The notes: generated from the sequence alone by a model not told the origin. DNA of 64,000 nt from Calidithermus chliarophilus DSM 9957 (GCF_000430045.1 NZ_KE387023.1:2715535-2779534); one strand, 5' to 3'; shown: positions 38,864 through 46,660, counted from the first letter of the stretch. Program-made: numbers and translations.

Positions 38864-40126
38864 TCAGCCCTCGTACCGCCCTGGGCTGACCTCGGCGAGC
38901 CTCGAGACCATCACCGCGGGGTAGATCAGCAGCAGCACGCCTGCGACGCCGATGGCCCAGATGCCCACGCCCTCCACCAGGAAGCCCGCGAGGATGGGGA
39001 GGACGGCGCCGGCGCCGTTGGACCATACGTCCAGCACGCCGATGGCCCGGCCGCGCTCGCCTGGGGCGGTGGTGTCGGCGACGACGGTGGTGGCGCCGTT
39101 GTAGGCGCCGCACCAGCCCAGGCCCACCAGGAAGGTGCCCAGGGTGATGGTGAGGTATTCGTGGGTGAAGCCCACCAGCAGCGCGCCGAGCGCCGAGAGC
39201 AGCAGGCCCCCCAGCATCACCGGCTTGCGGCCGATGCGGTCGGTCAGGCGGCCCACCGGCCAGGAGAAGGCGAACATGCCCAGCACGTGCAGCGTGACCG
39301 AGATCGAGATCAGGTTGAAGCTGCAGCCCTGCTGGTGCAGGGCGAGCGAGGTCATCGCCATGAGCATCACCATCTGGCCCTGCGCGGCGACGCCGGCCCA
39401 GACGGCGATCTTGCGGGGGGTGCTCGAGCCTGCGCCGGCGGGAGCGTGGGCGGGGCCCCCGGCGGGGAGGTGGGGGTAGTATTCCTGGAGCCGCAGGGCG
39501 ATCTGCTTGGGGTCGGGACGCACCAGGGCGGTGAGGAGGAAGGCGGGGATCACGCACAAGGGCACCAGGAACCAGGCCACCGCCAGCGGGGACTGCCCCA
39601 CCTCCACCGCCAGCCGCTCGGCCAGGGCCACGATCAGCGGGGAGAGCACCGCGCCCAGCAGCGACCCCATCAGCACCAGGCTGATGCCCTCGCTGCGGCG
39701 CTGCGGGGGGTACATGTCGGCGGCCGCGACCCGGAGCTGCTGGGTGGCCCCCACGCCCGCCCCGAAGACCAGCACCCCCGCCGTGAAGAGCCAGAAGGAG
39801 CCCAGCCCCATCCCCACCCCCGTCATCAGCGAGCCGAGGAGGGCCAGGACGAGCCCGATGTAGAGCCCGGCCTTGCGGCCCCTCGAGTCGCTCACCCGGC
39901 CGATGGGGTAGGCCACGAGCATCCGCGCGAGCCCCGCGAGGGCTGTGGCCAGCCCCGACCAGGTGTTGGTGCCCATCAGTTGCACCACGCTGATGGCCCC
40001 AAGGGCGGGGATGAGCTGCATCCCGGCCCCCACCACCGCCTGGGTGATCGCCAGAAGCAGGGTGTTGCGCCGGATCAGGGGCGGGATGCCGGAGGAGGTA
40101 GCAGGCTGGGCGGGCTCGAGGGCCAT
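38864..40126 (-). CDS. Major facilitator superfamily transporter
   Basis: 420 residues, twelve hydrophobic segments in two halves around a loop at about 215-235. The MFS motif after helix 2 is GRVSDSRGRKAGLY and is repeated in the second half as GRLTDRIGRKPVML. Substrate unknown; the resemblance is to drug/metabolite exporters. TATCCT lies 7 bases before the ATG on the minus strand (40134-40139), a leaderless start. Confidence 0.83.
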   Translation of the reverse strand: MALEPAQPATSSGIPPLIRRNTLLLAITQAVVGAGMQLIPALGAISVVQLMGTNTWSGLATALAGLARMLVAYPIGRVSDSRGRKAGLYIGLVLALLGSLMTGVGMGLGSFWLFTAGVLVFGAGVGATQQLRVAAADMYPPQRRSEGISLVLMGSLLGAVLSPLIVALAERLAVEVGQSPLAVAWFLVPLCVIPAFLLTALVRPDPKQIALRLQEYYPHLPAGGPAHAPAGAGSSTPRKIAVWAGVAAQGQMVMLMAMTSLALHQQGCSFNLISISVTLHVLGMFAFSWPVGRLTDRIGRKPVMLGGLLLSALGALLVGFTHEYLTITLGTFLVGLGWCGAYNGATTVVADTTAPGERGRAIGVLDVWSNGAGAVLPILAGFLVEGVGIWAIGVAGVLLLIYPAVMVSRLAEVSPGRYEG

Positions 40127-40133
40127 GACGGTA

Positions 40134-40139
40134 AGGATA
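40134..40139 (-). promoter_or_regulatory. -10 element TATCCT of the MFS gene
   Basis: Minus strand, 7 bases before the ATG at 40126. Confidence 0.45.
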
Positions 40140-40202
40140 CCGCCGCCACGCCCGGATTTACAGCGCTGTGATCTTTGCGGCTCGAGCCGAAACTGGAACA
40201 GT

Positions 40203-40208
40203 TACTAT
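40203..40208 (+). promoter_or_regulatory. -10 element TACTAT of the small secreted protein
   Basis: Seven bases before the ATG at 40216; it decides that start over the upstream frame from 40168. Confidence 0.55.
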
Positions 40209-40215
40209 AGCCACC

Positions 40216-40656
40216 ATGAAGGCGAACCGTTTTCTCCTCCTGCTGGCCGCTATCTTGCTCGTTTGCTTTGCTACTGCCCAGGTGCAGGGCCGGGTCGTCA
40301 CCGTCTCGCAGTTCACCCTGTGGAACTTCCCCCTCACCGGCTACGAGTTCATCGGCGGGGGCCCTTACGAGGACATGAAGCAGTCCATGAACCGCCTGGC
40401 CAACGGGATCGGCCGGGACTGTACCCGCTACGAGTTCGTGATGTTCCACGACCAGATCACGGGCCCCGGCTCCGTCCAGCCCGACGCCGTCATCGCCCGG
40501 ATGCGTGAGAAGCTCCTCGCCAACGGCTTCCAGGTGCGGGACGTCCTCAACGGCGCTGCCTGGCTGGCCTCCTTCAGCAGCTACACCTACCTGGGCACCT
40601 GGTCCAAGCTCGACAAGGAGCCGGGCGTGATGCTGTTTTGGTGTCAGCTCCGGTAG
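40216..40656 (+). CDS. Small secreted protein of unknown function
   Basis: 146 residues. Signal peptide MKANRFLLLLAAILLVCFATAQ with a likely cut after FATA, leaving about 125 residues with TGYEFIGGGPYEDMKQSMNR, two cysteines (C73 region GRDCTRYEF and C143) that might form a disulfide, and FSSYTYLGTWSKLDKEPG. I do not recognise the family. It is divergent from the MFS gene and convergent with the prenyltransferase. Confidence 0.7.
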   Translation: MKANRFLLLLAAILLVCFATAQVQGRVVTVSQFTLWNFPLTGYEFIGGGPYEDMKQSMNRLANGIGRDCTRYEFVMFHDQITGPGSVQPDAVIARMREKLLANGFQVRDVLNGAAWLASFSSYTYLGTWSKLDKEPGVMLFWCQLR

Positions 40657-40684
40657 GGCCACTAGCCCACGGGGGCGGTTCGGC

Positions 40685-41536
40685 TTACAGCAGCGTCTCG
40701 AGCGCGATGAAGGTGAACATGCCCAGGCTGATCACCACGTTGGCCTGGAAGAAGGCGGCGTCGATCTTGGAGAGGTCGGAGGGGCTGACCAGGCGGTGCT
40801 CGTACCACAGCACCAGCCCGGCGCACAGCACGCCCAGGAAGTAGGCCGCGCCCGCGCCGTAGAGCCAGCCGGTCAGGGCGAAGCCCAGCCAGGCCAGGAA
40901 GTGCGTCGCGCGGGCGATCCGCAGTGCCGTGGCGAGGCCGAAGCGGGCCGGGACGCTGTGGATCCCGTGCTCGCGGTCGAACTGGAAGTCCTGGGTCGCG
41001 TAGAGGATGTCGAAGCCCGCGATCCACAGGCCCACCGCGGCCCACAGGGCGAAGGTAGCCGGCTCGAAGGCCCCGGTCACGGCGATCCAGCCGCCCGCCG
41101 CCGCCGCGCCGATGGTGAGGCCCAGCCAGTAGTGGCACAGCCAGGTGAAGCGCTTGGTGTAGCTGTAGCCCACCAGGAAGAACACCGCCACCGGCAGCAG
41201 CGAGGCCGTGAGGGCGTTGAGGTTGAGCGCCGCCACGCCCAGCAGCAGCAGGCTGATGAGCGAGAGCGCCAGCACCTCGGCCGGGCTGACCAGGCCGCGG
41301 GGCAGGTGCCGCCGGGCCGTGCGGGGGTTGCGCGCGTCGATGGCCCGGTCGATGAGGCGGTTGAGGGCCATGGCGGCGGTGCGGGCGCCCACCATCGCCA
41401 GGGTGATCCAGAAGAAGGTCTCCGGGCCCGGCCAGCCGCGCCCGGCGAGCAGCATGCCGCCGTAGGCGAAGGGCAGGGCGAAGAGGGTGTGCTCGAAGCG
41501 GACGAGCTCGAGGTAGGTGCGAAACCGCGCGATCAT
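40685..41536 (-). CDS. UbiA-family prenyltransferase (candidate MqnP/UbiA)
   Basis: 283 residues, eight or nine hydrophobic segments. The two Asp-rich motifs that bind Mg-diphosphate are NRLIDRAIDARNPRT and YATQDFQFDREHG. Annotated in many genomes as 4-hydroxybenzoate polyprenyltransferase; in organisms that make menaquinone by the futalosine route the same family (MqnP) prenylates dihydroxynaphthoate. The candidate aminofutalosine deaminase at 22105 supports the second reading, but this is inference. It starts 14 bases after the RqcH gene, probably as one transcript. Confidence 0.85.
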   Translation of the reverse strand: MIARFRTYLELVRFEHTLFALPFAYGGMLLAGRGWPGPETFFWITLAMVGARTAAMALNRLIDRAIDARNPRTARRHLPRGLVSPAEVLALSLISLLLLGVAALNLNALTASLLPVAVFFLVGYSYTKRFTWLCHYWLGLTIGAAAAGGWIAVTGAFEPATFALWAAVGLWIAGFDILYATQDFQFDREHGIHSVPARFGLATALRIARATHFLAWLGFALTGWLYGAGAAYFLGVLCAGLVLWYEHRLVSPSDLSKIDAAFFQANVVISLGMFTFIALETLL

Positions 41537-41550
41537 AGTGAAAACCGTTC

Positions 41551-43098
41551 TCAGTCTACGCCTTCGGACAGCGCCGAAGGGGCCTCGGCGTCCACGAAGA
41601 GGGTCTTGGCCCCCGTGTAGAGCACCTGCCCCGGCGCGGCCTTGCGCGGGCGCCAGACGTTCTTCTTGGCCGTGTAGTCCACCGCGACGTTGCGCTCGCC
41701 GCGGGCCTTGGAGTGGTAGGCGGCGAGCTGGGCGGCGAAGAGCAGGTCGGGGAGGGGGGCGGGCTGGCCCTGGGTGCGCAGGATGACGTGGGAGCCGGGG
41801 ATGCCCTGGGCGTGGAACCACAGGTCCATCGAGTGGGCGCTGCGGGTGAGGAAGTCGTTCTCCTTGGAGTTGCGGCCCACCCACACCGCGAAGCCGCCCG
41901 GCGAGCGCAGCCGCAGGCCCACGCGCCCCTCGTCCGCGTCGTCCTTGCGCTCGAGCCGGCGGGTGAGCTCGGGCAGGCTGGCCCCCTCCAGCGCCGCGAC
42001 CTCGCGGTGCAGGGCCTCGAGCTGGGCCCGGGTGCGCGGCTCGAGCTCCATGGCCCGCTCGGCCAACGCCTCCAGGCGGCGGGCGCGGCTGTAGTAGCGC
42101 TCGGCGTTCTGGGCCGGGGTGAGGGCGGGGTCGAGGGCGATCTCGAGGGGGTCGCCGCCGAAGTCCTCCAGCGTCACCGAAGCGGCCCCGCCGGGGACCC
42201 GGTGCAAGTAGGCCAGCAGCACGTCGCCCTTCTCGCGCAGCGCGGGCACCTCGTCGAGCCGGGCGAGCGCCTTGCGGTAGTCGGCCAGGCGGGCCTCGAG
42301 GGTGTGGATGCGCTTGTGCAGGGCCTCGCGCAGCGGGCGGCGCAGGGCCTCGGCCTCCTGCCGCTCCCACTCGGCCCGGAGGTCGGTGGCGAGGGAAGTC
42401 CGCTCACCTGGGCGCTCGACCAGGCTCTTGAGGGCGCGGTGGAGGGGCTCGAGGTGCTCGGGGGCGAGCACCGTCTGCGGGGTGAGGCCCGCGCGGCGGG
42501 CCAGCTCCTGCGTGAGCTCCTTGCCCAGGCCGTCGAGGTGCTTGGAGGCCGCCTGGCTCAGGCTCAGGCCGAGCAGCCGCTCGAGGTCGCCGGGCCCCGC
42601 GGTGCGCGGGTCGAGCTTCTCGTAGGGCGGGGGAGGGGTGTAGGCGAGGCCGGGCCGCAGCTCGCGGAAGCGGTTGACCTGCTGGGTCACCTCGCGGTCG
42701 AGGGTGAGGATGCGCCCTTCGGGGGTGGTGAGCAGCAGGTTGGCGTTGCGCCCGGTGAGCTCGAAGACTAAGCGGGTGGGCGGGGTGTCCACGAAGCCGC
42801 TCTCGCCCTCGAGCTCGAGGAACACCACCCGGTCGAGCTTGAGCTGCCGCGCCTCGAGCAGCCGCCCCTTGGCCCGCGCCGCCAGCGAGCGCTGGAAGGC
42901 GGTCTTGGCCTCGCCCTCGAGGGTGCCGGGCTCGAGGGTCAGCAGCGGGTTGGGTGGGCGGTAGCGCAGCACCAGGTTGCCCAGCCCCTCCACCAGCAGC
43001 GCCGCCGTCCCCTCGTCGGGAAAGGCCCAGCCCAGCGTGCGTGCGGGCAAACGCCCGGCGAAGTCGCGCAAGACCGCGTTGATCAGCAAACCTTCCAT
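41551..43098 (-). CDS. rqcH: RqcH (NFACT family) ribosome quality control factor
   Basis: 515 residues. NFACT-N domain from the start (EGLLINAVLRDFAGRLPAR), central helical/coiled-coil region (about 200-390, many Ala/Arg/Glu), and the NFACT-R domain with SAHSMDLWFHAQGIPGSHV (the DLWFHA and PGSHV blocks are the family signature). It binds split 50S subunits carrying peptidyl-tRNA and recruits tRNA-Ala to add alanine tails. Start at ATG 43098; the upstream frame is not coding-like. Confidence 0.9.
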   Translation of the reverse strand: MEGLLINAVLRDFAGRLPARTLGWAFPDEGTAALLVEGLGNLVLRYRPPNPLLTLEPGTLEGEAKTAFQRSLAARAKGRLLEARQLKLDRVVFLELEGESGFVDTPPTRLVFELTGRNANLLLTTPEGRILTLDREVTQQVNRFRELRPGLAYTPPPPYEKLDPRTAGPGDLERLLGLSLSQAASKHLDGLGKELTQELARRAGLTPQTVLAPEHLEPLHRALKSLVERPGERTSLATDLRAEWERQEAEALRRPLREALHKRIHTLEARLADYRKALARLDEVPALREKGDVLLAYLHRVPGGAASVTLEDFGGDPLEIALDPALTPAQNAERYYSRARRLEALAERAMELEPRTRAQLEALHREVAALEGASLPELTRRLERKDDADEGRVGLRLRSPGGFAVWVGRNSKENDFLTRSAHSMDLWFHAQGIPGSHVILRTQGQPAPLPDLLFAAQLAAYHSKARGERNVAVDYTAKKNVWRPRKAAPGQVLYTGAKTLFVDAEAPSALSEGVD

Positions 43099-43149
43099 CG
43101 TGTGCCCTATCCTTCCAGCCCTCGCGACCTCCGGCCACGCCCACGGCGC

Positions 43150-43181
43150 AAAAAGCAGGGCAGACACGGGTGCCTGCCCTG
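43150..43181 (-). terminator. Intrinsic terminator, minus strand
   Basis: CAGGGCAG (43156-43163) and CTGCCCTG (43174-43181) form the stem; on the minus strand it is followed by CTTTTTG. It ends transcripts coming from the small membrane protein, AhpD-fusion and B12-subunit genes. Confidence 0.75.
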
Positions 43182-43224
43182 ACACGGGGTTTATTTTACG
43201 CCGAAGTGCTTAGGAGCGTGTCTA

Positions 43225-43321
43225 GGGTCGAGGGCCAAGGCGTCTCGCGTTTCGCGTCTTGCGTCTTGCGTACGACGTAGGACGTACGACGCACGACCCG
43301 CGCCCGGCTATCGGCTATCGA
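43225..43321 (-). repeat. Modular intergenic repeat, copy E
   Basis: On the minus strand: cgatagccgatagc, cgggcgc, gggtcgtgcgtcgtacgtcctacgtcgtacg, caagacgc x2, gaaacgc, gagacgcc, ttggcc, ctcgaccct. Complete set of modules in the same order as copies A and G. Confidence 0.85.
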
Positions 43322-43322
43322 C

Positions 43323-43508
43323 TTACTTCGGCTTCGTCCCCAACAGCCGCACCAACGCCACCGCGTACACCGCCACGAAGCCCAGCAGGCCGAGCTCGAG
43401 CCCCACCGTGCGGCCCTGGCTCTCGAGGTAGATCTTCACCCCTTGCAGGACCAACCCCACCGCGGCGGCGGCCACCGTCCACTTCAGGAAATGGGTGATC
43501 CCTTCCAT
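43323..43508 (-). CDS. Small two-helix membrane protein
   Basis: 61 residues: MEGITHFLKWTVAAAAVGLV as first hydrophobic segment, a short polar link YLESQGRTVGLE, and LLGFVAVYAVALVRLL as second, ending in basic GTKPK. It lies 7 bases after the HTH-AhpD gene, on the same strand, so it is probably co-transcribed. No recognised family. Confidence 0.6.
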   Translation of the reverse strand: MEGITHFLKWTVAAAAVGLVLQGVKIYLESQGRTVGLELGLLGFVAVYAVALVRLLGTKPK

Positions 43509-43515
43509 CCCGCCT

Positions 43516-44655
43516 TCACTCGTAGGCGCGGTGCATCCCGTAGTACTCGGCGTTGGGCTTCCAGCCCAGGGCGTTGGCGAGCCGGTTGGTCAGGTTGAAC
43601 ATGGCCGCGACCTGGGCGGCCTCGAAGATGGCCTCGTCGCTCAGCCCCGCGCGGCGCAGGGGCTCGAGGTCGTCCTCCTCCATGCGCGGGGAGGCGGTGG
43701 TCATCTGGACGGCGAAGTCCAGCAGCGCCCGCTCACGGGGCGTGACCTCGGCGCGGCGGTAGTTGGCGGCGAGCGCTTCGGGCAGCACGGGGTCGCCGGT
43801 GAGCTCGCGCAGGTAGGCCGAGTGCGAGGCCAGGCAGTACTCGCACTGGTTGTGGCTCGAGACCACCACCGCGATCATCTCCCGCTCGCGGCGCGAGAGC
43901 TGTCCTTCCGAGCGCATGAGGTAGTCGTAGTAGCTGAACCAGCGCAGGAAGTGCTCGGGCAGCAGGGCGAAGTTGCGGGCGACGTTGGGGACGAGGCCGG
44001 TCTTCTCGAGGAACTTGCCGAAGAGGGTTTGCACCGCCTCGGGCAGATCCTCCGGCTCGGGCACCCGCAGCCAGGCGGTCGCGTCGTGGCGGGAGGGGCG
44101 GCGTGCGGGGGCCGGGGTGGTGGGGGCTGCTGCCGTGCCGCCGCGGCTGCCGCGCTGGAGGATGGCGTTGATCTGCCGCACCTTCAGGCCGGTCGCCCGG
44201 GCGATCTGGACCGGGCTCTGGCCCTGCTGGGCGAGCTCGAGCACCTCGGTGGCGAGCTGCTGGGAGGGTTCGGCGGCCGGGCCCTTGCCCCCGGCCTTCC
44301 CCTCGCCCTTCGCCCGCCGTCCCCGGCGTTCCTGGCGCAGCACGCCCCGCTCGCGCAGGGACCGGAGCACCCGCTGGTAGTTGAGCTCGAGGGAGGTGGC
44401 GATGTCGATGACCGTCTCGCCCTGGGCGTAGCGGGCCTCGATCTGCGCCAGCAACTCCTCGGGGATCTCCTCGCGCTTGCGGCCCGCGCCCTCGGCGTCC
44501 TCGGCCTGCTCCTCGCCAGCCTCGATCTGGCCGGCCTTGGCGAGCAGGCTCCGGACCTGGCGAAAAGGAAGCCCGGTTTCACGGGCGATCTCGGTGATGC
44601 TCTTACCTTCTCGCGAGAGGGCTAGAACCTGTTCGACTACGGCGTTCGAGGCCAC
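43516..44655 (-). CDS. Fusion of three helix-turn-helix units to an AhpD/carboxymuconolactone decarboxylase-like domain
   Basis: 379 residues, GTG start adjacent to the stop of the B12-subunit gene. Residues about 6-42, 66-105 and 133-170 are three short HTH units of the resolvase/Sigma-70 region 4 type (KSITEIARETGLPFRQVRSLL, cut for length; QSPVQIARATGLKVRQI), joined by Lys/Arg/Glu-rich linkers. From about 195 follows an AhpD-like domain with the redox motif E-x-x-C-x-x-x-H in full: C271 and C274 in NQCEYCLASHSAY, H278. AhpD enzymes reduce peroxides or peroxiredoxins through this CxxC. The fusion suggests a DNA-bound thiol sensor, but this is inference. Confidence 0.8.
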   Translation of the reverse strand: MASNAVVEQVLALSREGKSITEIARETGLPFRQVRSLLAKAGQIEAGEEQAEDAEGAGRKREEIPEELLAQIEARYAQGETVIDIATSLELNYQRVLRSLRERGVLRQERRGRRAKGEGKAGGKGPAAEPSQQLATEVLELAQQGQSPVQIARATGLKVRQINAILQRGSRGGTAAAPTTPAPARRPSRHDATAWLRVPEPEDLPEAVQTLFGKFLEKTGLVPNVARNFALLPEHFLRWFSYYDYLMRSEGQLSRREREMIAVVVSSHNQCEYCLASHSAYLRELTGDPVLPEALAANYRRAEVTPRERALLDFAVQMTTASPRMEEDDLEPLRRAGLSDEAIFEAAQVAAMFNLTNRLANALGWKPNAEYYGMHRAYE

Positions 44656-45072
44656 TTACCCTCCTTGGGCGGCCCAGCGTCGCGGGGCGGCCTGCTGCAA
44701 GAACGTGACGATGTCCTGGGTGCTCGTGCCGGGGCCGAACACCGCCGAAACGCCGAGGTCTTTGAGCTTGGGCACGTCTTCGTCGGGGATGATGCCCCCC
44801 CCGAACAGCAGGATGTCTTCGGCCTGCTGCTTGCTCAGCAGCCGCTTGACCTCCCGGAAGTAGTGCATGTGGGCCCCGGAGAGGATGGACAGGCCGATGG
44901 CGTCGACGTCTTCTTGCAACGCCGCCGAGACGATCATCTCCGGGGTCTGCCGTAAGCCGGTGTAGATCACTTCCATCCCCGAGTCGCGCAGGGCCCGGGC
45001 CACCACCTTTGCTCCCCGGTCGTGCCCGTCGAGACCGGGCTTCGCTACGAGAACGCGAATTCTGCGATCCAT
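44656..45072 (-). CDS. B12-binding subunit of methylmalonyl-CoA mutase type
   Basis: 138 residues. The cobalamin motif DxHxxG is D15-x-H17-x-x-G20 in [15 protein letters not shown], followed by [14 protein letters not shown] and [14 protein letters not shown], which are typical of the small or C-terminal domain of methylmalonyl-CoA mutase. The large catalytic subunit is not in the window. The start is supported by TAGAAT six bases upstream. It is immediately followed by the HTH-AhpD fusion gene, a link I cannot explain from known pathways. Confidence 0.88.
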   Translation of the reverse strand: MDRRIRVLVAKPGLDGHDRGAKVVARALRDSGMEVIYTGLRQTPEMIVSAALQEDVDAIGLSILSGAHMHYFREVKRLLSKQQAEDILLFGGGIIPDEDVPKLKDLGVSAVFGPGTSTQDIVTFLQQAAPRRWAAQGG

Positions 45073-45078
45073 GACCGT

Positions 45079-45084
45079 ATTCTA
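45079..45084 (-). promoter_or_regulatory. -10 element TAGAAT of the B12-subunit operon
   Basis: Minus strand, 6 bases before the ATG at 45072. Confidence 0.55.
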
Positions 45085-45187
45085 CGGCATCCTTGGCCCG
45101 GGACGGCAATCCGGGGGGCTATTTACGAGCCCGTCCAGCGAGTAGCCCCCTCGCAGGAGGGGGCCGAGCCGTGAGTTTTGGCAGGGT

Positions 45188-45670
45188 TCAGGTGGCCTGC
45201 GGGGCCTGGGCCATCTGCGCGCTGGCGGCCCGTTCGACCTCGCGCTTGAACTCCTCCATCGTGACCTTCAGCAGCTTGCTGGGCTCGCCGAAGAGGGTGG
45301 CGTACACGTCGGCGATGCGGTTGAGGAGGGGTGAGGCGAAGTCGACGGTGGCGTCAAAGTGCAGGTCGAGCTGGGTGCCGTTGGGGGTTTCCTCCAGCCG
45401 CACCCAGCCGGCGACGTTGAGGTCGTGCTGGGCGCCGGGGACGCTGGCGAACTCGAGGTAGCGGGGCTCCTCGCGCTTGGTCCCCTGCGCCACCCAGACC
45501 AGGTCCACCGGCGGCATGCCGCGGGCGACGAAGCGGTAGCCCACCGGCTCCTTGTGCACTTCCTTGAGGTAGGTGGACCAGCGCGGCCAGGACTCGAAGT
45601 CCACCAGATGGTCCCACACGAGCTGGATGGGGGCTTGCACGAAGATCTCGAGTTCTTCCTGGAGCTTCAT
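45188..45670 (-). CDS. SRPBCC (START-like) ligand-binding protein
   Basis: 160 residues. Typical polyketide cyclase/SRPBCC pattern: LEIFVQAPIQLVWDHLVDFE, WPRWSTYLKEV, then the beta-strand core and a long C-terminal helix (SKLLKVTMEEFKREVERAA). It probably binds a hydrophobic ligand. Start at ATG 45670 with GGAGGTGG 6 bases upstream; an in-frame GTG is at 45676. It has its own promoter with an inverted repeat. Confidence 0.82.
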   Translation of the reverse strand: MKLQEELEIFVQAPIQLVWDHLVDFESWPRWSTYLKEVHKEPVGYRFVARGMPPVDLVWVAQGTKREEPRYLEFASVPGAQHDLNVAGWVRLEETPNGTQLDLHFDATVDFASPLLNRIADVYATLFGEPSKLLKVTMEEFKREVERAASAQMAQAPQAT

Positions 45671-45765
45671 CTCCACCTCCGCACCACTGAACGGCCGAAC
45701 GAGCAGGGTCGGGCGACATCGGAGAGCCGACGCAGGACACGGGAGACTCGTTATCGATCGGCTTC

Positions 45766-45783
45766 AGTATAGGACAAATGTCC
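45766..45783 (-). promoter_or_regulatory. Promoter -10 with adjacent inverted repeat
   Basis: On the minus strand GGACA-TT-TGTCC (45772-45783) is followed directly by TATACT (45766-45771). The repeat lies where the -10/-35 spacer would be, so a bound regulator would block RNA polymerase on the SRPBCC gene about 95 bases downstream. Confidence 0.45.
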
Positions 45784-45825
45784 CGGCAATTGGAAACAGG
45801 CCACGCAAAGGCGCTCGAGGCGGGC

Positions 45826-45853
45826 AAAAAAAGACCTCCCGCGAGGGGAGGCC
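45826..45853 (-). terminator. Intrinsic terminator of the small-protein operon
   Basis: On the minus strand CCTCCC-ctcgc-GGGAGG, then TC and seven Ts, 15 bases after the stop at 45868. Confidence 0.85.
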
Positions 45854-45867
45854 GGTGGGGGGCGGGT

Positions 45868-46041
45868 TCAGCCCAGGGCAGGTTCGGGGCGGGGCTCCAG
45901 GCGCTCGGCGAGCCGGCGCAGGAGCTGGGCCAGGCGGGCACGGGCGCGGGAAGGCGGGAGCAGGTGGTTGTACCGGGCCTCGTTCTGGAGCTGTTGTGCG
46001 CGCTGGCGGGCGAGCTCGAGCGAAAGCTGAAGGTTGTTCAT
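45868..46041 (-). CDS. Small basic protein, paralogue 2
   Basis: 57 residues (begins MNNLQLSLELARQRAQQLQN), with Shine-Dalgarno GGAGGAGT before the ATG. Predicted all-helical. The end, ARLAQLLRRLAERLEPRP, parallels the end of the upstream neighbour (RVARFFRQMADRIEPQAP), so the two are diverged copies. Such paired short helical proteins could bind membranes or nucleic acid; no family recognised. Confidence 0.7.
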   Translation of the reverse strand: MNNLQLSLELARQRAQQLQNEARYNHLLPPSRARARLAQLLRRLAERLEPRPEPALG

Positions 46042-46073
46042 AGACTCCTCCGAATGCGAATCCAGGGGGCCAG

Positions 46074-46262
46074 TCATCGGACTGGGACCGGGGCTTGGGG
46101 TTCGATGCGGTCGGCCATCTGGCGGAAGAAGCGGGCGACGCGGTTGCGGAAGCCGGCCCGGTCGCCGCGGGAGCGGATGCTGCGGGCGACTTCGGCCTCG
46201 CGGCGGTACCCTTCGAACTTCTGCTGGCCGATGGCGAATGCGGTGTGGAACTCGAAAGACAT
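46074..46262 (-). CDS. Small basic protein, paralogue 1
   Basis: 62 residues (begins MSFEFHTAFAIGQQKFEGYR), Shine-Dalgarno GGGAGGG seven bases upstream. Arg-rich middle (SIRSRGDRAGFRNR) and an amphipathic C-terminal helix shared with the next gene 32 bases downstream. A structured RNA element lies about 100 bases upstream in the same transcript. Function unknown. Confidence 0.72.
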   Translation of the reverse strand: MSFEFHTAFAIGQQKFEGYRREAEVARSIRSRGDRAGFRNRVARFFRQMADRIEPQAPVPVR

Positions 46263-46363
46263 GGTTGCCCTCCCGGGGTCGGGTCGGGGGCTCTGCGGTG
46301 CGGCGGGCCGGGTGAGCCACGCGCGCTAGCCTGGGGCGGGGTCGCCGCTCGAGGGCTCGTCGC

Positions 46364-46457
46364 GCTCTTCACTCGCGTTGCGTCCTTTCGGGGACGCAAC
46401 TGTCCTGGTCCTGGCGCCATTCCCAGCTTTGCTGGGCGGCTCAAACCTGTGAAGAGC
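46364..46457 (-). ncRNA. Candidate structured RNA: closing stem with two internal hairpins
   Basis: Three perfect stems nest in 94 bases: closing GCTCTTCAC (46364-46372) with GTGAAGAGC (46449-46457); hairpin GTTGCGTCC (46377-46385) with GGACGCAAC (46392-46400); hairpin CCCAGC-ttt-GCTGGG (46422-46436), extended by GGC/GCC outside. The element sits in the leader of the two small basic proteins on the minus strand. It could be a riboswitch-like leader or a small RNA; it matches no class I know. Confidence 0.55.
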
Positions 46458-46533
46458 ACTTTAAACCAAAAAACAGAGCCGGTCTTCTAGCCTTGCTTCC
46501 GGGCCGATGCCTCTGCGCTAATTGTGGTGGGGG

Positions 46534-46608
46534 TTAGCCGACAGAGGCGGTGAGCAGAACAGTGCTCAGCTTGGTAGGGCGGGTCATAAAGCATTGAATG
46601 TGCACCAT
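46534..46608 (-). CDS. 24-residue open reading frame with a perfect Shine-Dalgarno
   Basis: Minus strand, GAGGAGGTGA (46613-46622) followed four bases later by ATG; the peptide begins MVHIQCFMTRPTKLS and ends ASVG with TAA. It lies between the promoter palindrome and the structured RNA, in the place of a leader peptide. The near-ideal ribosome binding site is the main evidence for translation. Confidence 0.5.
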   Translation of the reverse strand: MVHIQCFMTRPTKLSTVLLTASVG

Positions 46609-46650
46609 TCGGTCACCTCCTCAGGGTTCTAATGTAACCGGAGCTGGATA

Positions 46651-46660
46651 TTGTATACAA
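46651..46660 (-). promoter_or_regulatory. Palindrome TTGTATACAA with -10-like box
   Basis: A perfect 10-base palindrome in an otherwise GC-rich stretch. On the minus strand it contains TATACAAT, suitable as a -10 element for the small-ORF/small-protein transcript; the symmetry may also be an operator. Confidence 0.45.

Noticed and set aside
41537..42370. Prenyltransferase extended upstream to 42370
   Set aside because: The extension is a shadow frame of the RqcH gene; the protein family starts at the chosen ATG.
46364..46457. Cyclic-di-GMP (GEMM) riboswitch, because of GGACGCAA after CGAAA
   Set aside because: The matching bases form a simple perfect hairpin; the second GEMM stem with its receptor and the flanking conserved bases are missing.
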